A program made the translations under genes and the position numbers. Of a stretch of DNA of 64,000 bases, positions 32,478 to 40,956 are shown piece after piece (the stretch's first letter is position 1; each line of letters opens with the position of its first letter). Location: NCBI GenBank assembly GCA_963773945.1, contig CAVZDD010000003.1:1-64000 (forward strand), in the 5' to 3' direction. A model generated the notes under the pieces. It made no database searches and had not been told where the DNA came from. It was given only the letters and a program-made list of their open reading frames with translations. This DNA is from JAKIWV01 sp963773945 (GTDB taxonomy: Archaea; Thermoplasmatota; Thermoplasmata; Lutacidiplasmatales; UBA184).

Positions 32478-34241
32478 ATGGCCGAGCTCCGACAGCCCAT
32501 CGTGTCGCTGCTGGGTCACGTCGACCACGGGAAGACCACGCTCCTGGACCGCATCACCGGCGCCTCTCGCGCGCCCCACGAGGCGGGTGGCATCACCCAG
32601 CACATAGGGGCCTTCGAAGTTCCCCGGGCGACCCTTCTCCGACTGTCGCACGGCCTTCTGCAGCCCGAGCAAGTGGCCATCCCGGGCCTGTTGATGATCG
32701 ATACGCCGGGGCATCGGTCCTTCGAGACGATGCGGCGGCGCGGAGGCGCTCTGGCCGACCTGGCGGTGCTCGTCATCGACGTGAACGAGGGCGTCATGCC
32801 CCAGACCCGGGAGTCGGTCCAGATCCTTCGTCGCGAGAAAACTCCATTCGCCGTGGCGCTCACCAAAGTCGACCTCGTGGACGGCTGGCGGGACCCGGCG
32901 GCCCATGCGTCGCTCAAAACCCAACTTCAACGGTGCGGCCCGGAATTCGAGCGCTCGCTCGACATGCGGCTCTACTCCGTCGTGGAGGAACTGCTCCCCT
33001 TCGGTTTCTCCTCCGAACGGTACGACCGGGTCAGCGACTTCACGCGCAACGTCGGCATCGTCCCCGTGTCCGCGAAGTCTGGCGTCGGGGTCGCCGAACT
33101 GGTGGCGCTCGTGGTCGGGCTCTCCCAGCGGTTCCTGGAGAAGGACCTCGCCCTCGGCAGCCTCGTCGGGGAGGGCACCATACTCGAACGGACCGAACAG
33201 CGGGGACTCGGAGCCGTGGCCAGCGTCATCGTGTACCAGGGGTCGCTCCGCATCGGCGACGAGATCGTGATTACCGGCACCTCCGGGCCGTTCCCCAGCC
33301 GTGTTCGAGGACTCTATCGACCGGCCCCCGTCGGTGTCCACCGGGGAGCGCCGTCCAAGAAGGTCGAGAGCATCGAACGCGTCTCCGCCGCTGCGGGCGT
33401 CTTCCTCTCGGCCCCGGACGTGGAAAAGGCGCTGCCCGGGGGGTTGATCAAGGCGGTCCGCACCCCCGAAGAGCGGGCGACGACGCTCGCCGAGCTGGCG
33501 CAGCAAGCCCAAGTCGTGACGGACCTCGCCGAGAGTGGGGTGGCGCTCGCGGCGGACACGCTGGGCGGCCTGGAAGCACTCGTATTCGAGTGCCGGGCGG
33601 CCTCGGTGCCCGTGCACGTCGCCGAGATTGGACCGGTGAATCGGCCGATGGTCCTGCGGATGGCCGACCTGAAGGATGAGACTCACCGGGCCATTTTGGC
33701 GTTCAATGTGCCCATCTTGCCGGATGCCGTCCCGGAGTCCTTACGGGACCAGGTCAAGATCTTCTCGGCGGAAGTGATGTACCAGCTGCTCGAGCAGTAT
33801 GCGAAGTGGCACGAGGAGAAGTTGCGCGCCCTCGACGTGGAGCAGCGGCACGATATCGTACACCCGGCGAAGCTGCAGGTGCTGCCGGGGTTCGTCTTCC
33901 GGCGGTCGAGGCCGGCCGTGGTCGGCGTGAAGGTGCTCTCCGGTCAGCTCCGACCCGGCGTTCGGCTCATGTCCATCCGGGGGGAGGAGGTCGGGATGCT
34001 CCGAAGCTTGCAACGGGAGAACGAATCCGTTAAGGAGGCCGAGGAGGGAGCCGAGCTGGCCGCTTCGATCGAAGGGGCGACGGTCGGACGGACCCTGATG
34101 GAGGGGGACATCCTCTACGTCACGATCCCCGAGTCGTCGGCCCGGGCCCTCAAGGACCGGCCGCTCTCCGACCCCGAACGAACGGTGCTGGACGAAGTGA
34201 TCCGGATCCGCCGCGCCACCCACCCGTTCTGGGGTCAGTGA
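32478..34241 (+). CDS. infB: translation initiation factor aIF5B (IF2 homologue)
   Basis: GTPase that joins ribosomal subunits at initiation, 587 aa. The G motifs are GHVDHGKTT (13-21), DTPGH (75-79), TKVD (129-132) and SAKSG (198-202), with ITQHIGAFEV as switch I. Domains II-IV follow, with VPVHVAEIGPVNRPMV in domain III and GVKVLSGQLRPGVRL in domain IV. It lacks the long N-terminal extension of eukaryotic eIF5B, as usual for archaea. The stop overlaps the convergent membrane-protein gene by 7 nt. Confidence 0.97.
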   Translation: MAELRQPIVSLLGHVDHGKTTLLDRITGASRAPHEAGGITQHIGAFEVPRATLLRLSHGLLQPEQVAIPGLLMIDTPGHRSFETMRRRGGALADLAVLVIDVNEGVMPQTRESVQILRREKTPFAVALTKVDLVDGWRDPAAHASLKTQLQRCGPEFERSLDMRLYSVVEELLPFGFSSERYDRVSDFTRNVGIVPVSAKSGVGVAELVALVVGLSQRFLEKDLALGSLVGEGTILERTEQRGLGAVASVIVYQGSLRIGDEIVITGTSGPFPSRVRGLYRPAPVGVHRGAPSKKVESIERVSAAAGVFLSAPDVEKALPGGLIKAVRTPEERATTLAELAQQAQVVTDLAESGVALAADTLGGLEALVFECRAASVPVHVAEIGPVNRPMVLRMADLKDETHRAILAFNVPILPDAVPESLRDQVKIFSAEVMYQLLEQYAKWHEEKLRALDVEQRHDIVHPAKLQVLPGFVFRRSRPAVVGVKVLSGQLRPGVRLMSIRGEEVGMLRSLQRENESVKEAEEGAELAASIEGATVGRTLMEGDILYVTIPESSARALKDRPLSDPERTVLDEVIRIRRATHPFWGQ

Positions 34242-34879
34242 TCCGACGGCGGGTCCGCCGCGAGCTCCTCCACGTCGTCCGCGGACCTCGAGACCAGGGT
34301 CGGATCCGGCCCGTAGGGATCGTCTCGAAGGAATACTCCGAGGAAAACGGCCACTCCCCCGACGATGAGGAGCGCTGCGGCCCCCCCTCCGAGGATCAAC
34401 GCAAACAGGAGCGACACGTGGGAGGGCATCGTGGAGTCTGCGCGGCTCGAGAGGGTGACGTTCACCGGAGTCCCATGGTCGTTCGTCAGAACGCAGATGA
34501 GCGGGTAGAGGAACGGGCCGAATCCTTCCCAGCTACCCGAACGGTTGATCGACCAGTTCACGAGAAGTTGCCGGTCGGCACACGGCGCGTGGCACGGTAC
34601 CTGCTCTTGCAGCAGCACGTCGACGGGGGCGCTGGAGTGCCAACTTAAGTGGAACACCTCCGAGCTGCCGTTCGAGCCGGCGAGAAACGCGACGTCGGTC
34701 TGATTGGGGGCGAGGGAGTAGTTGAGCGGCGGAGTGACGGTGGAGCTCGGGATGGGATTATCCTGCCCGGAAAAATATAGGGCGGCCGCGGTACCCAGCC
34801 CGAGCGTCAGGAACAGGATCCCGAGGACCACCAACCAAGGTCGCACGGCGTCCCGAGGACCGTTAAGGCGGAAATACAC
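34235..34879 (-). CDS. membrane protein with an external domain
   Basis: 214 aa. One helix near the N terminus (about 13-36, PWLVVLGILFLTLGLGTAAAL), an external domain of about 115 residues with many N-x-S/T sites and cysteines in VPCHAPCADR, and a second helix near 158-185, then an acidic cytosolic tail. The family is not recognised. GTG at 34879 is used; an inner GTG at 34846 lies 28 nt after an AT-rich stretch and is an alternative. The gene follows the YkgJ-like gene by 44 nt. Confidence 0.62.
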   Translation of the reverse strand: MYFRLNGPRDAVRPWLVVLGILFLTLGLGTAAALYFSGQDNPIPSSTVTPPLNYSLAPNQTDVAFLAGSNGSSEVFHLSWHSSAPVDVLLQEQVPCHAPCADRQLLVNWSINRSGSWEGFGPFLYPLICVLTNDHGTPVNVTLSSRADSTMPSHVSLLFALILGGGAAALLIVGGVAVFLGVFLRDDPYGPDPTLVSRSADDVEELAADPPSDH

Positions 34880-34923
34880 TTCGAGGTGGCGGAATTCCTC
34901 CTCGGGGGACGGAAGGGCGGCCC

Positions 34924-35976
34924 CTACAGTCGCAGGCCCGCCGTCGCGCGGTCCAAGAGGTCCATATCCGTGGCCCGGATCCCGTTCTCCACGTCGTCGA
35001 CCCTGAGCTCACCGCGCCGGTCCGACGTCAAAGCCCTTCGGAGTACAGCCATCCGGATGACCTGGCCGGCCGCGGACCGGAGGTCCTCCGCCACGACTTC
35101 TTCCGGCAGTTCCGATGGCTCCACGAGCAGGAGCTGGTACACCGTACTGATCGTGGCGTCCCGCTCCAGGAGGTACCCGAGGTATCCCCGGAGCAGGGTT
35201 CGAGAGGTCTCATTCAGACCAGGGGTACGAACGGGAGGGGATAGTACCTCCAGGTGGGCGGCGATCCCTCCCGATTCCCGAAGTGTGAGGAACTCCACGC
35301 CGCCAGGATGGGAACGCCACGCCACTCGCCCCAACGCCGGATCGTAGAACAACGGCAACGTTTCGAGTTCGTCCTCCTCTCCGGGGCCATCTTCGGGAAT
35401 GAGCTCTGTCGGGACGAGAGCGTTCAAACGACCCTGCAGCGCAGTCCGGACCTCCTCCTCCGATTGCCAGATCCCGGCCCGTCGCAAACGACGCTCGACA
35501 CTCTGCCGTCGCTGGGCGGCCCATCGAAGCTGTCCTCCGGCCTCCGCCCGGCGCACTTCCAGCGTTACCGCTTCGAGTTCAGAGCGCAAATCCGGAGAGA
35601 CCGCCCCCGGGTGTGACCCTTCGCCTCGACGCCGCAGCGACTCCAGTTCCACCCCCGGACACGTGAGGACAACCGAAACCTGGATCCGGCTGCCGACGTG
35701 CGCCGTGAGGGGGAATTCCGCGCACGTTGCCGGGCGCAGCGCGTGGCAGGAACAGCGCTCCTGCTGCAGGAAATAGCAGGCTCCGCCCTCGGGCCGACTG
35801 CCGATCTGGCCCCAACCTTCCGACGTATCAAGGAGAGGAGCGCTCGGGTCGAGCTGAATGAGTACGGCCCGCTCCGCCGGCGCGACCGCCGGGGTTGTGT
35901 AACAACACAGCCCACAGCCCGGCAGGCACTGAAACTGGAACCCGGCGATCAACCGGGTATCCAGATTGACCGTCAT
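34924..35976 (-). CDS. YkgJ-like Cys-cluster protein
   Basis: 350 aa. The first 110 residues hold a Cys cluster: FQCLPGCGLCCYTTPAV (Cys17, 21, 24, 25), then CYFLQQERCSCHALRPATC (Cys67, 75, 77, 85). The RPxxCxxFP pattern is typical of the YkgJ (UPF0153) family, thought to bind zinc or an Fe-S cluster. The remaining 240 residues are helical, charged and not recognised. A TATA-like box (gatatc, near 35996-36001) lies about 25 nt upstream of the ATG. Confidence 0.75.
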   Translation of the reverse strand: MTVNLDTRLIAGFQFQCLPGCGLCCYTTPAVAPAERAVLIQLDPSAPLLDTSEGWGQIGSRPEGGACYFLQQERCSCHALRPATCAEFPLTAHVGSRIQVSVVLTCPGVELESLRRRGEGSHPGAVSPDLRSELEAVTLEVRRAEAGGQLRWAAQRRQSVERRLRRAGIWQSEEEVRTALQGRLNALVPTELIPEDGPGEEDELETLPLFYDPALGRVAWRSHPGGVEFLTLRESGGIAAHLEVLSPPVRTPGLNETSRTLLRGYLGYLLERDATISTVYQLLLVEPSELPEEVVAEDLRSAAGQVIRMAVLRRALTSDRRGELRVDDVENGIRATDMDLLDRATAGLRL

Positions 35977-36160
35977 TCCGGCGGGAATCTGCGGGATGAT
36001 ATCCGCGCTTCGGCCCCGGTCCGAACGCCAGAGACTGCCTGCGGCCCGCGCCTTGTTTGGTCAGGATGACAGATGTCCGTGGACTTCTACCCCAATATGC
36101 CCGAAAACCTCGTCTCGGCGGGAATTGCTCGGGGCGGGAGAGGGGGGCGTCCTCCTAAGT

Positions 36161-36170
36161 TCTATAAATA
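36161..36170 (+). promoter_or_regulatory. strong TATA box of the TFB gene
   Basis: tctataaata is one of the best TATA boxes in the window. It would start transcription near 36192, downstream of the ATG at 36174, and so moves the TFB start to the GTG at 36195. Confidence 0.75.
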
Positions 36171-36194
36171 GGCATGCGCGCTCGCACCGACAAC

Positions 36195-37148
36195 GTGTCC
36201 GACGGACGCGAGCTGGCGGCCGGGGCGGCAAGCGACTCGCCCAAGTGCACGATGTGCGGCAGTTCTCGGCGGGCCCAGGACCCCGCCAGTCTCGAAACTC
36301 ACTGCGTGGACTGCGGCCTGGTCTTCGAAGGCTCCCAACTCGTAACCCCTGGACCGCCGGTCCGCGAAACGCCGGGCGCCCAGGGCTCGGGTAGGGGCAT
36401 CGGGCCGTTCACCAGTCCCGGATCCTCTCGCCGGGACCTCGGCACGATCCTCAAAGGCTCGCGCGACGGCCAGGGCCGACCGCTCGGGTGGCAGCGCCGC
36501 TACGAGTTCCAGCACCTCCGACGCGTGATGCAGCGACAGACGGTTCGCGCCGTTGAGGACCCCCTCGAGCGATCGCAGGCACGGGACGCCATCGCCATCG
36601 CGGCGGACCGCCTCGCGTTGCCGCCCGTGATTCGTTCCGAAGCCGAGCGATTCTTCCGGGACGCCACCCAACGGGGGCTCTATCGGGGCCGCAGCCAGGT
36701 GGCGGCCGTTGGTGCGTCGATTTACGCCGCCTGTCGACGATACTCCCTCCCTCGGACCCTCGGAGAGGTCTCGAAGGTGCTGGGCGCCCGACGATCGGAA
36801 GTGGGCCGGGCCTTCAAAGTCGCCTGCCGCGGGATGTCCACCTACGTCCCCGCGGTGGACCCGCGGGTCTACTTGGCCCGATACGCCCAGGAGCTCGCCC
36901 TTTCGCCCCAGATCCGATCTTCCGTTGAATCGATGCTCAAAGAAGCCGAGGAGAGCCCCGAGGTTTCCGGCCTGTCCGCTCACGGTCTCGTGGCCGCGCT
37001 GATCTACATCGCGGCGGAACGAAGTGGGGAGCGTCGTTCCCGGGCCCAGGTCGCACGCGTGAGCGCCGTGACCGAAGTCACTCTGCGATCGACGAGCCGG
37101 CTGCTCGAGCGCTTGCTCGGGCCCCGGCCCGCGAGAGATGGCTCGTAG
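36195..37148 (+). CDS. tfb: transcription initiation factor IIB (TFB)
   Basis: Bridges TBP-bound TATA DNA to RNA polymerase. From the GTG at 36195 the protein has 317 aa: zinc ribbon KCTMCGSS...THCVDCGLVF (about residues 17-43), a B-reader/linker with RRDLGTILKG, and two cyclin folds (about 115-205 and 210-305). AVGASIYAACRRYSLPRTL and GLVAALIYIAAE are conserved in the two folds. The usual end of the linker, GQPLxWxxR, appears as GRPLGWQRR. The first ATG (36174) lies only 8 nt from the TATA box and is rejected as the start. Archaea often have several TFBs; only one is in this window. Confidence 0.93.
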   Translation: MSDGRELAAGAASDSPKCTMCGSSRRAQDPASLETHCVDCGLVFEGSQLVTPGPPVRETPGAQGSGRGIGPFTSPGSSRRDLGTILKGSRDGQGRPLGWQRRYEFQHLRRVMQRQTVRAVEDPLERSQARDAIAIAADRLALPPVIRSEAERFFRDATQRGLYRGRSQVAAVGASIYAACRRYSLPRTLGEVSKVLGARRSEVGRAFKVACRGMSTYVPAVDPRVYLARYAQELALSPQIRSSVESMLKEAEESPEVSGLSAHGLVAALIYIAAERSGERRSRAQVARVSAVTEVTLRSTSRLLERLLGPRPARDGS

Positions 37149-37154
37149 ACTCCC

Positions 37155-37379
37155 CTATCGGACGAGATAGTAGCCGGCGGCTTTCTCGCGGACCTTGCGG
37201 CGGGCGAAGCCCTTGGTCTGGAGCTCTTGCAGCGCATTCATGACCATGTTCTTCGGGAGCTTGGCGGACATCGTGATCCGCTCCGCGGTCCCCATCTTGT
37301 CCTCGGTCAAGAAGCCCATGTCCTTCATCGCCTTGTAGATCTTGACCGCCTGCGGGCCAAGCTCATCCTCGATCCCCAT
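37155..37379 (-). CDS. small winged-helix-like DNA-binding protein
   Basis: 74 aa, mostly helical then a beta hairpin: KIYKAMKDMGFLTEDKMG, LPKNMVMNALQELQTKGFAR and KAAGYYLV suit a minimal winged helix with a recognition helix near 42-55. Basic overall. The TATA box tatttaa (37414-37420 on plus) lies 38 nt upstream. It converges with TFB with a 6-nt gap. The family name is not recalled; a transcription-related role is inferred from fold and place. Confidence 0.75.
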   Translation of the reverse strand: MGIEDELGPQAVKIYKAMKDMGFLTEDKMGTAERITMSAKLPKNMVMNALQELQTKGFARRKVREKAAGYYLVR

Positions 37380-37413
37380 CGTCGGAACTCCGGGGCCGCC
37401 GAGCGGGGTCGCC

Positions 37414-37420
37414 TATTTAA
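37414..37420 (-). promoter_or_regulatory. TATA box of the small winged-helix gene
   Basis: On the minus strand ttaaata is centred 38 nt before the ATG at 37379, in an otherwise GC-rich gap. Confidence 0.65.
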
Positions 37421-37463
37421 CCGCCGCCCGGACGGAGGGGCCCGGGTCCTCTCATCCTCGTGT

Positions 37464-38573
37464 TCACGTGTCCGGACCGAGGTAGTCTCGAGATGCCGTG
37501 GTCAGAAAACGGTAGCCCTTTTCCGTCACCACCACGTCGTCCTCGATCCGAACCCCTCCTTTGCCGGGAAGGTAGATGCCGGGCTCGAAGGTGACGGTCT
37601 CCCCGATTTCCAACGAGTCGGTCGTCTCTCGATTCAAGCTGAATCCGTCGTGCACGGCCAGCCCGATCGAGTGACCCAGGCGATGGGTGAAGTGTCCCCT
37701 CCATGGACTTTGGTCGATGACGTCCTGCGCGGCTTGATGCAGGTCGCAGGCCCGGACTCCGGGCCGGAGGAGGGCCAAGGCGGCTTGCTGGGCCTCCGCC
37801 ACTTTCGCATGTACCCGTTTCATCTCGGGGTCCACAGGTCCGAAGTGGAACGGACGCGTCAGGTCACTGATGTACCGCTGGTAGAGGGCGCCAAAGTCAC
37901 AGACGATGGATTGGCCGGACTCGAGCCGTGCATTTCCCGGAGAGAAATGGGGTTCCGCGGAATGGGGGCCGAATCCAACGATCGTCTCGAAACTTCGGCC
38001 CGCGGCGCCTTCCTGGGTCATCCGGTATTCGATCTCCCCTGCCAGCTCCAACTCGGTCAGCCCCGCGCGAAGGAGCGCCGGAATCTGCTCGGCGACTTTG
38101 GAAACGATCGCACCGGCCTTCTCGATCCGCGCGATCTCGGACGCGTCCTTCACCCGGCGCGTCCGTTGGATTGCCTCCGAGGCGTCGACCCACCGTACCC
38201 CGGGCAGGTCCTCGACCAGCCAACCGAAGACCTCGTGGGTCAATTCTCGATAGTTGAGCGCCACGTGGGCCTTCGCGTCCACCCGTCGTCGGATGGCAGC
38301 AACTAGGTCTTCCCTTCGGCTACAAACTTCGATATCGACGGATCGGTCGACCTGGGCGGCTTGTCGGGCCGATTCGGACTCCAACGGGGAGACGAGGATG
38401 GACATCGAGCCTTCGGGTCGCGCAATGATTACGCACCCCTCGAAAGATCCACTGGGGGCCTCGAAGAGGTAGAAGAAGCTCGTATCGCTCTGCGGTTCCT
38501 CGGCGTTGGCTAGGATGAGGGCATCGGGCGTCGGAGTGAGTCGCTCGAATATCCGTCGGACCCGGCTCTGCAT
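37464..38573 (-). CDS. M24 family metallopeptidase, second copy
   Basis: 369 aa, equal in length and collinear with the copy at 11013-12122. Shared blocks include RSFETIVGFGP, QSIVCDFGAL and HSIGLAVHDGFS. Metal ligands are kept: Asp in VCDFGALYQRY, Asp in ISDLTRPFHFG, His in HRLGHSIGL, Glu in TFEPGIYL and Glu in RIEDDVVVTEKG. The first copy has HGVGH where this has HRLGH, a difference next to the metal His. Start: ATG 38573 aligns with the paralogue's start, and the box cttaag is 30 nt upstream; a TTG at 38582 is rejected. Transcribed alone. Confidence 0.93.
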   Translation of the reverse strand: MQSRVRRIFERLTPTPDALILANAEEPQSDTSFFYLFEAPSGSFEGCVIIARPEGSMSILVSPLESESARQAAQVDRSVDIEVCSRREDLVAAIRRRVDAKAHVALNYRELTHEVFGWLVEDLPGVRWVDASEAIQRTRRVKDASEIARIEKAGAIVSKVAEQIPALLRAGLTELELAGEIEYRMTQEGAAGRSFETIVGFGPHSAEPHFSPGNARLESGQSIVCDFGALYQRYISDLTRPFHFGPVDPEMKRVHAKVAEAQQAALALLRPGVRACDLHQAAQDVIDQSPWRGHFTHRLGHSIGLAVHDGFSLNRETTDSLEIGETVTFEPGIYLPGKGGVRIEDDVVVTEKGYRFLTTASRDYLGPDT

Positions 38574-38909
38574 CGATTTCAATCGGGCTACCGTTCCCAG
38601 CTTAAGGGGACTACGGCCGCCGCCGACCGCTCATCGCCCCCTGATTCTCTGGAAATAATGACCGGGAGACGGGATGTCCATTAGTCCGGCGCCGTCGTCG
38701 CCGGAGCCAACGCCTCGGTCTCGTTCGAGTCGTTGGGGCCTGGGACCCCACACTCCCCGAACTCGGTCTAGTCCTCGGTGTGGACCTCCTCATCCTGGCG
38801 TTCCTCGCCGGGAGCGGGATCATCGTGACCTGAGTGATCTTCCGCCGGAGCTGAACTCCGCCAGAGACCGGGCGCAGTTCATATCTGGCGGAAGCCGGTC
38901 AGGCCGACC
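38574..38909. other. 336-nt gap without a gene
   Basis: Divergent promoters flank this gap. One plus-strand frame encodes a hydrophobic run (LGLVLGVDLLILAFLAGSG) ending at 38831, but it has no ATG, GTG or TTG start before that run and was not called. The right end carries the inverted repeat at 38857-38892. Nothing else is recognised. Confidence 0.5.
38857..38892 (+). promoter_or_regulatory. inverted repeat enclosing a TATA box, candidate operator
   Basis: tccgccaga (38857-38865) and tctggcgga (38884-38892) are perfect 9-nt inverted arms with an 18-nt spacer. The TATA-like box ttcatatct (38878-38886), centred 28 nt before the GNAT start, lies in the spacer and touches the right arm. A bound dimer would cover TBP and TFB sites. 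Confidence 0.55.
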
Positions 38910-39359
38910 ATGGCGTCTGACTCCGGGGTCACAGTCCGGCCGGCGCGCATCGAGGATTTCGCCGCCGTGGCGAAACAGTACGGCACGGTGGGCGACACTC
39001 CGTGGGACCCCTTCGCCGACGCTCAGCGACTCGCGGGAATCCCACGGGACGGTTTGCTGATCGCCGAAAAGGACGGCGTCTACGCCGGCTTTCTCTACTG
39101 GTTCGAAGGGCACAAGCCCTGGTTCGACAAAGGCGCAGACCAGTACGCCCAGCTCGAGGAGCTCCACGTGCTACCGGAATTCCAAGGGTGGGGGGTCGCC
39201 CAGCGACTCGTGAACCGGTTCTTGCACGACGCCACGGAACGGGCGATTCCGCTGCTGTACGTGGCTACCGATGAAACGAACCAGGCCGCCCAGCACCTCT
39301 ACGAGCGGGCGGGCTTTCATCCGTTCCTGCGCACCATTCATTTCCGAAAGTACGCCTAG
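38910..39359 (+). CDS. GNAT N-acetyltransferase
   Basis: 149 aa with the full GNAT fold. VTVRPARIEDFAAVAKQYG is strand 1 and helix 1, LEELHVLPEFQGWGVAQRLV carries the acetyl-CoA loop QGWGVA near residues 94-99, and NQAAQHLYERAGFHPFLR is the final helix and strand. The substrate is unknown. The ATG at 38910 is leaderless by TATA spacing and follows a candidate operator. Confidence 0.88.
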   Translation: MASDSGVTVRPARIEDFAAVAKQYGTVGDTPWDPFADAQRLAGIPRDGLLIAEKDGVYAGFLYWFEGHKPWFDKGADQYAQLEELHVLPEFQGWGVAQRLVNRFLHDATERAIPLLYVATDETNQAAQHLYERAGFHPFLRTIHFRKYA

Positions 39360-39434
39360 GTCGGTCGGGGAGCTTTTCTCCTCCGGACCCTCCGACCGGT
39401 CGGGACGCGGGAGCGCCCCGTGGGTTGGGAATCG

Positions 39435-40328
39435 ATGAGTCCGGCCGCTCCCCTTCCCGGTATGGCGGGACGGGTATGCGTCGTGACGGGGGCTACCTCG
39501 GGCATCGGGCTCGTCACCGCCCAGGAGTTGGCCCGGGCCGGCGCTACGGTCGTCGTGGTCGGCAAGCACCGGGACCGGACCGCCGACATCGTATCGAGGA
39601 TCGTCCGCGCGACCGGGAACCCCGGGGTCCGGGGCCTCGTAGCCGACCTCTTTCTCCAGAGCGAGGTTCGGCGCCTGGGGGCCGAGATCCTCGCGACCTA
39701 TCCGCGCGTCCACGTCCTGGTCAACAACGCGGGCGCGGTCTACTTCCGGCGGGGCGTGACCGGCGACGGGATCGAACAGACCTGGGCCCTAAACGTGGTC
39801 GCGCCGTTCCTGCTGACTCACCTCCTGCTCCCCCGAATGACGGAGAGTGGTCCCGCGCGCGTTGTGAATGTCTCCTCCGCCGCCCATCGCGGCGTGCAAC
39901 TCAACTTCGAGGACCTGCAGGGAGAACGGCACTACTCCGGATTTGGGACGTACAGCCGGTCGAAGCTGGCCCTCGTGCTCCTTACCTATGAGTTCGCCCG
40001 CCGGCTCCATGGGACTGGGGTGACCGCCAATGCCCTGCATCCGGGCTTCGTGCGGACCGGCTTTGGTCGGAACAACCCGGGCGTCGCCGGTGCCGTGATC
40101 TCCACTCTTTCGTTCCTTTTCGGGATACGGCCGGCGCGCGGAGCTCGAACGTCGATCTACCTGGCCACCGAGCCGTCCCTGAACGATGTCACGGGGAAGT
40201 ACTTCGCCCGTCAGCATGCCGTGGCGTCGTCTCCTCCGTCGTATGAGTCCGCGGCCGGGGAGCGGCTATGGGACATCCTCTCCGTCCAAACGAGCATTCC
40301 GGCCGATACCCTGTCGCACGTCGCGTGA
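39435..40328 (+). CDS. short-chain dehydrogenase/reductase
   Basis: NAD(P)-dependent oxidoreductase of 297 aa, with a Rossmann fold. VVTGATSGIGLVTAQELARA has the TGxxxGIG motif, LVNNAGAVYFRR the NNAG motif, VNVSSAAH the catalytic Ser, and YSRSKLALVLL the YxxxK. ALHPGFVRT follows, as in retinol-dehydrogenase-like SDRs. I use the ATG at 39435; a GTG at 39420 would add five residues. The substrate is not known. Confidence 0.9.
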   Translation: MSPAAPLPGMAGRVCVVTGATSGIGLVTAQELARAGATVVVVGKHRDRTADIVSRIVRATGNPGVRGLVADLFLQSEVRRLGAEILATYPRVHVLVNNAGAVYFRRGVTGDGIEQTWALNVVAPFLLTHLLLPRMTESGPARVVNVSSAAHRGVQLNFEDLQGERHYSGFGTYSRSKLALVLLTYEFARRLHGTGVTANALHPGFVRTGFGRNNPGVAGAVISTLSFLFGIRPARGARTSIYLATEPSLNDVTGKYFARQHAVASSPPSYESAAGERLWDILSVQTSIPADTLSHVA

Positions 40329-40427
40329 CCCCCGACGAGGACAGGCGTCGCCCGGCGTCGGGGTGTTTCAGCTCCCCTTGGAAACCTACTTGAACCGTCT
40401 CTTCATGGACCGCTCTGGAACGCTGCG

Positions 40428-40817
40428 ATGAGCGCAAAAGTAGTCCACTTTGAGCTGCCGGCCGACAACGTCGAACGCGCGCGAACCTTCTACAAGAAGA
40501 CCTTCCAATGGGGAATCCAACCGATGCCGGAGATGAACTACACGATGGTGCAGACTACTCCGAGCGACGCGGACGGGATGCCCAGTGAGTTGGGGGGAAT
40601 CAACGGAGGCATCGCCGCTCGAGGAAACGCCTCCCCAGTTAAGGCGCCCGTGATCACGATCGCCGTCGACGACATCGAGCAGTCGCTCAAGCAGATCGGG
40701 AAGAACGGGGGAAAGACGGTCCAAGGTAAGCAGGCCATCGGGCCGATGGGCTTCACAGCCTACTTCCAGGACACCGAGGGCAACATCGTGGGCCTGTTCC
40801 AACTTCCCCCGGCGTAA
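40428..40817 (+). CDS. glyoxalase/VOC-family protein
   Basis: 129 aa with one vicinal-oxygen-chelate domain made of two beta-alpha-beta-beta-beta units. VVHFELPADNVERARTFYKK begins the first and APVITIAVDDIEQSLKQIG the second. The C-terminal TEGNIVGLFQ carries the usual Glu, and His7 could be the other ligand. This subgroup is annotated as glyoxalase/bleomycin-resistance-like; the reaction is unknown. Confidence 0.88.
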   Translation: MSAKVVHFELPADNVERARTFYKKTFQWGIQPMPEMNYTMVQTTPSDADGMPSELGGINGGIAARGNASPVKAPVITIAVDDIEQSLKQIGKNGGKTVQGKQAIGPMGFTAYFQDTEGNIVGLFQLPPA

Positions 40818-40923
40818 CCGACTCGTCGACCGCCGGTCTGCAGCCCGCAACCCCTTTCGAGGCTTGCTTCGGCGCCTGCCCGGGAAAACCGGCTTCCATC
40901 GGACGCGGGCCGTCTCCACGTGA

Positions 40924-40931
40924 CGTTAAGT
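40924..40931 (+). promoter_or_regulatory. TATA-like box of the GNAT gene at 40957
   Basis: cgttaagt is centred 29 nt before the ATG; a leaderless start. Confidence 0.5.
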
Positions 40932-40956
40932 TCGTGGACTCGACGCCCATCGGGCG

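Noticed and set aside
36174..36194. ATG at 36174 as the TFB start
   Set aside because: It lies 8 nt from a strong TATA box (36161-36170), upstream of the expected transcription start; the GTG at 36195 has correct spacing.
38674..38831. A small hydrophobic protein ending LILAFLAGSGIIVT
   Set aside because: The frame is open only from 38640 and has no ATG, GTG or TTG before the hydrophobic run.
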